Shown here one piece after another: positions 55,864-64,000 of a stretch of 64,000 nucleotides of DNA (positions are counted from its first letter, which is position 1; each line of letters opens with the position of its first letter). The position numbers were made by a program, and so were the translations under genes. A model generated the notes under the pieces. The model was not told where the DNA came from, searched no databases, and worked only from the letters and a program-made list of their open reading frames with translations. Where the stretch lies: assembly GCA_963971225.1 (NCBI GenBank), contig OZ020269.1, forward strand, positions 11,990,701 to 12,054,700, read 5' to 3'. The stretch is from Melieria omissa. Lineage: Eukaryota; Arthropoda; Insecta; Diptera; Ulidiidae.

Positions 55864-56004
55864 TTGCCAACTGCTGCTGTAGCTGTAGCTCCACAGGAAT
55901 TTAGACCTGGCTCATGCGTTATTTGCCTAAACAACACACTCAAACATCGCAAAACACGTTTTCAGTGTGGCGACCACGTTTGCCTGTCGCACGCAAATAT
56001 ATAA
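55864..56004 (+). pseudogene. piggyBac transposase C-terminal cysteine-rich domain exon
   Basis: After 'tcattctag' (a plausible acceptor) an open frame of 46 codons ends in TAA. It contains CVIC, then C-X4-C-X2-H ('CGDHVCLSH') after a basic stretch 'KHRKTRFQ'. This matches the Cys/His-rich zinc-binding end of piggyBac transposases, which binds the element's terminal repeats. It is separated from the N-terminal ORF by ~125 bp with a possible intron (GTAAGT at 55791 to TAG at 55863). Together they could give a core-less DNA-binding protein, which is inference. Confidence 0.72.
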
Positions 56005-56150
56005 GTGCCATAAATGCACTGAATGAATAAAAACATTGCTAAAACTGATAAAATTTCAGAAAAATAAAAAAAATCACAGATTCATCTTCTTTTTTACAGT
56101 GTATTTTTAGGTAATAGAGTTAGTATATATCAACATAGTTTGTTTATTTA

Positions 56151-57800
56151 CACTAGTCAGAATAAGTTTGCGTACAAGGGGTACGTAGTTTTTTCATATG
56201 AAAAATAAATCAGTTAAAGTAATTTTTCAAAAACAAAATATTTTTTATTTTTTCCGTAAACTTAGTTCTTTTATTCCATTAAGATAATAATAACAAAAAC
56301 TTGACCAAACTGTAAAAGGAGGGCCAAAAACAAAATATGTTATGAATTCACCTCAGAAAAAGTTTGCGTACAAGATGAGATTATGTAGTTAAAATTCAAT
56401 TGAAACTAAGTTTTGTCCAAAAATTAATCACTTTGTGAATTTTCTTTTCTCGCTTGAACTCCCTGCAGAAGTTTTGGCGCAAATTTTTTTAAATTCGGTG
56501 TTTTTTCAGCGGTTATTTTGTTATATCCTTGAATTGTTGTATTGGTTAACTATATCTTAGAAGATGGAGTGTTGTTGGGCTCAGGGTTTAACTGAACCCC
56601 TTATATACTCAATTAGATGCACGGTAGGTGACTAGGGAGGGACTTTTGCAACTTTGTTGAGCCAGTTAATAGCAAACATAGCTTCGCATCGTATGCATTG
56701 CGCGCTAAGGTTGAAAAGATATGTTGGAATCTGATCCAAAGTTTTGAAACCTTGGCTTACATAAGCTTTTAGAATATGTAAATAACCCCCCGGAAACATT
56801 TCTGAATAAAACAACACAGCCTGCTCAGTCCTTTTCCTGACATGCAGCCCCATACCATATCTCCACATATGCTATGCTTCACTGTTAATTTCAGATTTTT
56901 GTTATTAACAGGATCCTGTTCAAATTAGTTGATGCTTTTTAATTCCAAATATGCCAAACCATTATCAAATAATAATGAAAGGTCCCACTTTCTATAGATA
57001 ACAACATTTCGTTCCGGAAATCCGGTTTTTTAGACTCCTTGATGGACTCTTTTACGAAAGCAATTCTGTGCTCCTTGTAAGTAAGCTAAATATGGGCTTC
57101 TTACATGCTGTAGTATGTTTTTTTCAGAACTTTTCTTATAAAGTCACTGCTAATGGGGTTTATAAAATATTTCTGTACATTTCTGAAGATATTGGATGCA
57201 ACTAGCCTTAGATTGTGATGCACTGATCGCAAACAATCGAATCCTCTTGCTCGGGTAACTTAAGAAAATGGTCAGATCGTAGTAACCAAACAAGATTTTC
57301 TGTTTTTTTTTTAGATTTAAGATGGCTTTTTGAAATGACGAATGTGCTCTCCCAAAAGTTTCCCTAATTTCATGAAATTTTTTGTCAATTTTGAAAAGTT
57401 TTTGTAAGATTATTCTTTATCCATTTTTAATATTTTTCTGTTGAATTCTATTGCTTTCTATTAAATTTCAAGCACATATACGGTTCCAAATAACTTACAA
57501 GTCCGTTTAATGTTCAATGGAATACAAATTTTCCAAAAAAAATAAAGAGCATAACCGGAAGTTCCCGTTATTAGTTTTGTACGCAAACTTATTCTGCACC
57601 GTTTTGTGAGTATATTGTCAATAAATACGAATACATGGAAAATTATTATTTTAATTCATCTAAAACAGAACAAAAAGTGCAGTTAAGGCATATATGAATA
57701 ATGTGGATAAGTTTTTATAAACAGAGAACCCATTTTTGAGGTCAAAATTAATCATAAAATATTTTTGACTTGCCTGTACGCAAACTTATTCTGACTAGTG
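56151..57800 (-). mobile_element. Tc1-like element nested in the piggyBac element, paired terminal repeats, dead transposase
   Basis: The left TIR CACTAGTCAGAATAAGTTTG matches the inverted right end through 'gcgtaca' (26-27 bp in all). TA lies on both sides (56149-56150 and 57801-57802). Internal copies of the core occur at 56354-56374 and, inverted, at 57577-57596, so it also has an IR/DR layout, about 200 bp from each tip. The 1650-bp body holds a degraded minus-strand transposase. Confidence 0.92.
56632..57310 (-). pseudogene. Degraded Tc1-type transposase
   Basis: Minus-strand readings give scraps in family order: 'VTRARGFDCLRSVHHNLRLV' (end of the DNA-binding part), 'KEHRIAFVKESIKESKK' followed by 'LSIESGTFH' (compare W..V.FSDES.F around the first catalytic Asp, here altered), and 'MFPGGYLHILKAYVS'. 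Frames shift and stops occur. The DNAR and NPIEN motifs were not found clearly. It is a fossil of the nested element. Confidence 0.6.
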
Positions 57801-57952
57801 TATGTACTTATATACGTAGCCTACCATATAAAGTTAATATACTTCATCTGCCATTGCGCTTTGCTTCTGTCAAAAGCCTAACCCAGATTTCGTCTGGCCA
57901 GACGACAATGAGCAAATGTGTAGTAAATTGTTACTGCCCATCGAAGGGTTAA

Positions 57953-60880
57953 CACGTTTTGCACTATTTCTATGCTTTTGAACATTTTCAACACTTTTTC
58001 CTGCCTCGCCGCGCTCTCGTTCGCCGTATTCGTTGGCGTATCATTCAATTTGGCCGCTGCACTTTGCTGCTGCTGATTGACGCATTTCCAATAGTGGCTG
58101 CCATGCTTTTCGCCTCTTCATCCCTTCATCACTCCGCCCATCTCTCTCCTTCTTGCGCTCCCTAACCACTCACCGCTTGCCTCAGTATGTTTGTCGCTCT
58201 TTTATTTAGCAATTTCGTTTCTCTCTTTGTTACTCTGTTTGACTGTGGTTGTTGTTAGTGTGGTTATTTTTGCTTTTATTATTGCTTTCGTTGTTTTTGT
58301 TGTTGTTGTAGTTTGTTGATTTAGCTTGAGCTGCAACACTTTGGTGGCGACAAGCAAAGAGCCGTTTTAGTTTAGTAGTTCAAATTGAAAAGTAAATTAC
58401 GAAAATTGTAAGAACCCAAACGAAATCAATAATGGCCGGAAGTGAAGGGCAGACATTGTTGGTGTTTTAATACGAAATGGTCGCTTCTTTCAGTTGAATT
58501 CTTTGACGAAAATACTTAGTTTTAGATCAGTTAAAACGATTATTTTTTAATTAAAAAATACTAATGAGCTAAAATAATTTGAACTTACTTGCGGCGTGAA
58601 TGAATTTTACTACACTAAAAAGTCTGACTAAACCTATATGAATTTGATTTGACTTGATTTAGTGTTGTTGGAATGATTTCTTCATACTCTGAATCCTTTC
58701 ATTTCTTGGTTTTTGGTGAAGCAATAAATAAGCCAACAATTTGTTTGTAATTGTCATCGCATTGAAACCAAAGATCGCAATAGTGCCAGAAAATTCCACA
58801 AACTGCTTCACAGCTGCTCGAAAATTGCTCTTAGAGGATTAGAATCTATGACTGACCGGCATTAATTTCTTCTTATGAACATTTTTTCCAAATAAACTTA
58901 CCGCCTATCTTTAACATTTAATGTGGCTTCCATACAAAGTGATGATTTTTAAAAAATGTGCTTCCATGGGTTGCAGCTTGTTCTCAGATAATCACATTTA
59001 ATTTTTTATTCCCAATAATTCTTTCTGAGACCACCATCAGACCACCAGACTACCATCTATCTTCAACTATAAAGGCAGCGTTGCCATCTAAAACCAGCCA
59101 TTTTCTATGAAATTTGTAATGAAGCCTCAAGACTCATTTCTCAGAAACTATTAAACCAATTGAAATTATTCTTTCCACTTCCATACAAATAACGTGCATG
59201 AAAGTGTTAATGAACATTGAAATAACCTCTGACATTTCTAACGATTTATAGATTCTGTGTGAGTTAGGGCAAAGTATCCGACACTCATTTTATTAGAACT
59301 AAAATATACTCACGGCGCAGTGCAGCTTATAAAAATGCCTATAGTAAATATTTTAAAAAATTCAAATTCACAAAAATAATTCACAAAAAATTTCTAACAA
59401 ATCTTTTTTCACCTCATAATAATACATTCACACAAATTAAATATCCCAACATCGCCTTTGTGTTTAACAGACACATTTGCACACAACATTTGCCTGCAAT
59501 AAAGTCATCATTTGTCGGCATTTTCAGCAACATTGTGTGGTCGCTCACAAAAATGTACCGCACAACATACAGAAAAAACCACATTCCAAATAACTTGCAA
59601 AATCCATTTAACCACAGAAACATCACAAAAAAAAAAACAATTTTAAAAAATGCAAAGCGAAAAAACCCGAAAACGGAAAACTCGAAATAAAAATGGCAAA
59701 CGGCAAACAAAAACAGCAACTAAACATTGCTGTTGCTGCAATGGAAATGCAAAAGTTTCACCATAAAATGCAAGCAAAAGTAAATTATCGCCATTTGTGC
59801 GATAAAAGCATTTAGAGCAACGCGCAGCACAGCGCAACGTTGTGTCAGTGGCAGCAGCCATTGCAAAAAAGCAAACGTCACCCAAATGCAATCAAATCTA
59901 CACCAACAACTACAAACTGCCAACTATTGAAATAATGTCAATGATTTTGGCGCTTTTTTTTGGGTTTTCTTTTTTGTTTGCTTTATTTTCTATTTCATTT
60001 TATTGTTCGCGATTGTTTTTGTTTGTTTGTTTGTGGTAAATGCAGCCGAGACTCGGCGAGTGAAAATTGTGTGTGCGAAAAAAAATGTACTTTAAATAAA
60101 CTTTTCAAATTGAATGCAATTTCTTTCTTTTCTATTGTAAATGCAGCAAATGAACTGGCAGTCAGCGAAAGAGCGCACATCACATTGATGGCTCAGCATT
60201 GTGCAAGAAAAGTGACTGGCAGCTGTGCTGTCAGTTGGATGGAAAGTGTGTGAAGGCATTGCACTGGTCTCATGGCTTAATTAAGTGGCTACAGTTTTAT
60301 TTTTGTTTGACGAAAGTTTATGTTAAGCAATAAGTGTGTTAGTAAAGTTTCACATTCACTGGAATAATGACACGTTTTATGTTGAAGGTGTAGCACGTGA
60401 TGTCCAACATGTAGTTGGACTCGGAGAACAGTGGTCGTCATGTTGTTGTTTAAACTGCAAAACCGCATATCCGTCAATACTCAATTTTCAAAGGAGAGCA
60501 TAAAAATTACTTTATTTCAATATCATTAGATATTTTTGCGTATAAACTTCGTTTTAAGTTACTTTGTGAAGTATTTTCTAAACCAAAGTTTTACCTTTTT
60601 CGTAAAAGAAAAACAAAATGAATTACTAACAATTTTTCTTGCAGTTTTACTTCATTTATTTGGCTCAAAATGTGGAAATGCATTTAATCGAGTTAATTTT
60701 GCGAAAAGTAGAAAAAATTTGAATTATTGACAATTTTTTCTGCAGACGCGGTTTTGTTTCATTTATTTGGCTTAAAATGTGGTACTCCATTCATCTATTT
60801 TAATTCCAGGAAATCCATTTAATCGAGAGTGATACCTCAATTCAAACTATTCACTACTATCAACGAGTAGAATAGTGATT
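57953..60880. other. Noncoding DNA, including a possible minus-strand copy of the dispersed repeat
   Basis: TTG/GTT runs near 58245-58310. About 58895-59210 resembles, on the minus strand, the dispersed repeat of 23310-23800 ('ggcttccatacaaa.tgatg', 'aaactattaaaccaattgaa'). ORFs are low-complexity and no exon is supported. Confidence 0.45.
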
Positions 60881-60889
60881 AAGAACTCC

Positions 60890-61200
60890 CACAGTCATTG
60901 TGACCAAGACTAGAAAATGGATGAAAATCCTGTTGACGCTCAAAAAGTCTGCAATAAAAGTGCATAGAAAAGTCATCACTGGACACTGTGCTATTGCAAT
61001 AATGCTCCAATGAAGACAAATATCTACAAGAACTTTCTGCAGAAGTTGTCATTATTATGAAGAAGTGGAATAAATTTAGAACTTTCTATGTCGATGTCCA
61101 AGACTAAACGACACAAGCTCACGCTTCCTCACAGACCTAACAGCGATAACGGCAGTAAAATTATCAGGTCCCTCAATTTTATATTATTAAGCAAATGACT
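60890..61200 (+). pseudogene. Degraded I/Jockey-like LINE C-terminal fragment
   Basis: Conceptual reading gives 'KVITGHCAIA' then 'TFCRSCHYYEEVE' and, after a frame change, 'RCPRLN' and 'FLTDL'. The order matches the 'LTGHC ... CR.C ... E..EH ... CP.L' region at 30253-30621. Frame breaks are frequent and no target duplication was found. Confidence 0.58.
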
Positions 61201-61467
61201 TAACAAAGACAAGGCAACCTCTACTTTTTACAGCAACACCAGTTAGACCGATGTGCCTTCTTCTTTCAGTCACAAAAGTCACTTACAATAGGCAATGATA
61301 GCTTATGGGTTATGGTTCTTTTGTACACGCCTTCTAAACCTTATCTGACCTAAAACTCATCTGAAGTTAAAATTAAGTATATTAGAAATGGAAAGGTTTT
61401 TCGACCATGAATTTTGATTTTTATTTCGTAGAAACCCCAAAGTTGATAACCTCACAACTCCGATTGT

Positions 61468-61960
61468 ATGGGAGACACCTGGTGGTGTCTGATGGTAAAT
61501 TTTTAAAGTGTAACTAATTTTGTATTTTTTCTACTCAAAGATCTTGTCGATTACTGAATGAATCATTCAAATTGGTTTAGTCGTTTCCGAGATACAATGT
61601 TTGCTCGCTTACTACATTTACAAGTAGAGAGCCCTTTCAATGGAAAATGTCCAGTTTTGTATGGCAGACCCTTTAAAGCTTGGAGAAAGCGGATAGGTAT
61701 GTTTGAAAGAAACATTCAGCAGAGAAAATAAATGAAAGTAGGTCTTACATTTGAAACATCTGGGGCCAACCAGGAAGCACTTGTGGCCTATTTAATAAAA
61801 CCATCAATTTGTATGGAAGCCCCATTAACGGTTGGAGATGGGGTATAATATGTTTGAAAGAAATGTTTAATAGAGAAAACTAGTAGGGGTTAGTCATAGA
61901 TTTTAACCCTCTAAAAGTAACTTTTGAGCAGCTGTGCAGAAATTTATGGAATTCAAAGCA
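61468..61960 (+). repeat. Dispersed repeat, copy 2
   Basis: Collinear with 23310-23800, including 'cattcaaattggtttagtcg', 'gagatacaatgtttgctcgc', 'actacatttacaag', 'tttgtatggaagcc', 'attaacggttgga' and 'gagcagctgtg'. Noncoding. Confidence 0.75.
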
Positions 61961-62520
61961 CTTTTGTGAAGTTCGCAGTTTTTTTACGTTGAATTACCAC
62001 ATTTTGGATATGAACTGATTTTTAATTGTTTTAAATTGACAAACGCATAATTTAACTGCATAAATTTAATTTTCATCACCTACTAAATAATTAAAAAATA
62101 AATAAAATAAAAAATAAACATACATTAAATAAAAATTTTCTGTCATAAAAGTTATGAAGCAACGTAACAAAACATGTCTCAATATAATAAGTATCGATAA
62201 CAAAAATTAAAAAAAAAGTCATAAATAATCATTGTTTATTTTATTAACCCTTTCCAGTCAATTTCCACATTTCTTGAGATAAAAAGTTTTCCTTCAAAAT
62301 ATTGACTCTTATTGAACATTTTAGCAATAAAATAAAAAAAAATTTCAATAAAATTATTTTGGTTAAGAATTACAGCTTCATCACTTTTGTACGCAATTTT
62401 TCAATTTTTGGTCCGCAAAGGATTAAAAATTATGAATTTTTGGTTTCGGTTTTCTAAGTTTTATGAACATTTCATTGATTTTTTGATAGAAAACATAAAT
62501 TAAAACAACAAAAAATCAAA
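61961..62520. other. AT-rich noncoding DNA before the gap
   Basis: No gene or element recognised. Confidence 0.5.
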
Positions 62521-62720
62521 NNNNNNNNNNNNNNNNNNNNNNNNNNNNNNNNNNNNNNNNNNNNNNNNNNNNNNNNNNNNNNNNNNNNNNNNNNNNNNNN
62601 NNNNNNNNNNNNNNNNNNNNNNNNNNNNNNNNNNNNNNNNNNNNNNNNNNNNNNNNNNNNNNNNNNNNNNNNNNNNNNNNNNNNNNNNNNNNNNNNNNNN
62701 NNNNNNNNNNNNNNNNNNNN
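62521..62720. other. Assembly gap (200 N)
   Basis: Exactly 200 undetermined bases, a round number that may not reflect true gap size. Confidence 0.99.
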
Positions 62721-62976
62721 AAGCCCTTTTCCTCTCAATAAAACACAGAATAAATTAAAATGCATTCATTCTTACAGAAAGATACTGAATATAGCCGATC
62801 GTAGTGGGAGTGGCAAGTACGCATATCTAACCTTACATAACCTGTGTCTGTCAAGTTAAACAAAAAATTGTCTAGTAATTCTTATTTTTAATCGAAAAGT
62901 GGCGAAGAGTCTAATTTTAATAGCCACGTGGCTTACAGATGGGCTACCAAACCCATAACTTAAAAAATTGCAAACA

Positions 62977-63062
62977 CAACTGCAACCTTTGCCTTCCATT
63001 TGTACGATATATCGTACAAAGCTTTGCAACCTTTGTGGTCATTTGTACGATATATCGTACAA
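62977..63062. repeat. 43-bp tandem duplication carrying a perfect 20-bp palindrome
   Basis: 'gcaacctttg' followed by 'catttgtacgatatatcgta' occurs twice, 43 bp apart. Each unit contains the perfect palindrome TTGTACGATATATCGTACAA (63000-63019 and 63043-63062). A third, shorter copy of the core (TACGATATATCGTA) is at 63399-63412. Confidence 0.9.
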
Positions 63063-64000
63063 TTTTTTTAAAGACTCAGGAAAAATATTTGATGCAAAAA
63101 ATGTTAAATTTAGTAAATTCTATAAATTAATTGAGATTCAAACTTTTAAATTGTTTCGCTTTTCGGTACCAAAAAGTATTCAATATTTAAAAATTCCTAC
63201 GCAGAAGTACCGTCATTTACTGGTTTTTCAAATTCATGCAAAAAGCTGCTTACAAAACGCACTCATACTGTGTAGCCACGGCTATTATGATTAATATTTT
63301 TAAACAGAATGAAACAACACAGCCTAATTAATGCAAATTAAAAAGCTGTTTCATAAAAAGTGCGTTCGCTGTCAAATAAAAAATCGTCGAAAAAATTTTA
63401 CGATATATCGTACAAATTTCCGGAAAGGGTTAAGGAAGCGCTTCTTGTTTGAAGACCACCTGAACTATTTTTCAATGCAAAACATTCATTTTTTTAAGAA
63501 GGGGAAAGTTTTAAGAAAGTTTTGGTGTTTGAAGAGCCCCCCTATTTTTTAGTAAGGAATATTTTTCCAAAAGGCAATATGATATTTTTTTCAATATTTT
63601 ACTCAATACAAGCTTTTTATGAAAAATTTGTCCGAAAAACATGAAAAAGGGGGATAAGGAAAGGAAGAGGGGATTTATGTGTACACAAAAAATATTCACA
63701 CTTTTAATGCAAACAACTTTGGCTTAGACATCAAAGCTTTAGCTCTTCAAGTTTTTATACTTTCCGTGTAAAAGTCTATAGGGACCCTTTAACCTTTATG
63801 TGCAAATTACCAAAAACTCAGACGTGCTGGACTATTACTTTGTTCGGCAAAAATGATCAGTATGACGTCCTCTTTCAGAAAAATATGGTCGTTACTCTGT
63901 TTCAGAAATGCTGTTGTGCAGTGTAATTATCGAGAACAAAAAAATTGTTTCTCATAACAGTTATAACGCAGTGTAAAAATTAATTGTAGCAAATAATAAT
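63063..64000. other. AT-rich noncoding DNA
   Basis: Apart from the palindrome core at 63399-63412 I see no gene or element end. Confidence 0.5.

Larger units (their letters stand above)
54532..57948 (+). mobile_element. piggyBac element lacking its catalytic core, with a nested Tc1 element
   Basis: TTAA at 54528-54531 and 57949-57952. Termini CCCTCGGATGG (left) and CCCTTCGATGG (right, inverted). A 16-bp perfect palindrome TCGTCTGGCCAGACGA lies near both ends (54549-54564 and 57890-57905), with a one-base variant at 54738-54753. The plus-strand gene keeps its N-terminal and C-terminal parts only. The Tc1 element at 56151-57800 accounts for about half the length; without it the element is ~1.77 kb. 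Confidence 0.93.

Noticed and set aside
62472..62765. ORF spanning the N gap
   Set aside because: Consists mainly of undetermined residues from the 200-N gap.

Overview
The window is AT-rich eukaryotic (animal) DNA from an insect, most likely a higher fly and possibly a tephritid-type fruit fly. The reasons are the many CAA/CAG (opa-like), CA/TG and CTGT runs outside genes, a transposase with a tiny 58-nt spliceosomal intron, and the set of mobile elements (RTE, CR1/L2-like, I/Jockey-like with RNase H, R1-clade, R4/Dong-like, Tc1, piggyBac, hAT MITEs). The genus is inference. No bacterial-style operons, CRISPR arrays or ribosome binding sites are present, and I could not identify a host protein-coding gene with confidence. 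The window looks like intergenic or intronic space filled by transposons and diverged tandem arrays. A 200-base N gap lies at 62521-62720.

Layout, 1-23 kb: noncoding DNA with a small ~220-bp tandem array that took a deleted Tc1 element (2280-3117). Then a probable hAT MITE (5359-5530), a complete RTE retrotransposon with one open reading frame and 12-13 bp target duplications (5943-9204), LINE debris (9290-9840), a hAT MITE (10574-10743), a ~150-190 bp array (11040-11620), a TIR element with a Myb-like ORF (14186-14732), and a ~70-bp array interrupted by an R1-clade tail (17312-17686). A 41-bp minisatellite with a 7-mer higher-order period follows (19420-21265).

Layout, 23-42 kb: an apparently intact Tc1-like transposon with paired transposase-site repeats at each end and a spliced transposase (23860-25470). 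A LINE inserted with a 5' inversion (twin priming, 28031-30621, flanked by an 11-bp duplication) was itself split by a ~1-kb insert carrying an unfamiliar ORF. Next are a CR1/L2-like LINE with a 934-codon ORF (31180-34260), a TTAA/piggyBac-type MITE (34723-35346), and a (TAAA)n block preceded by two hairpins (38350-38670). A ~160-bp tandem array (39705-41215) contains a full tRNA-derived SINE with 15-bp target duplications and a LINE-shared 3' end (40056-40569).

Layout, 42-64 kb: a ~190-bp array (43310-44265), a perfect hAT MITE (44490-44632), I-like LINE debris, and a T-rich tract leading into (AAAAT)n arrays that host two insertions of a restriction-like-endonuclease LINE (49921-50004 and 50152-51793). 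Then a piggyBac element that lost its catalytic core and later received a Tc1 element (54532-57948), a fourth I-like fragment (60890-61200), and a cluster of perfect palindromes near 63 kb.

How the parts work together: autonomous elements (RTE, CR1/L2-like, Tc1) carry coding capacity. The SINE, MITEs and truncated LINE tails lack it and would depend on machinery supplied by such elements. Several insertions are datable relative to each other by nesting or by empty paralogous copies.
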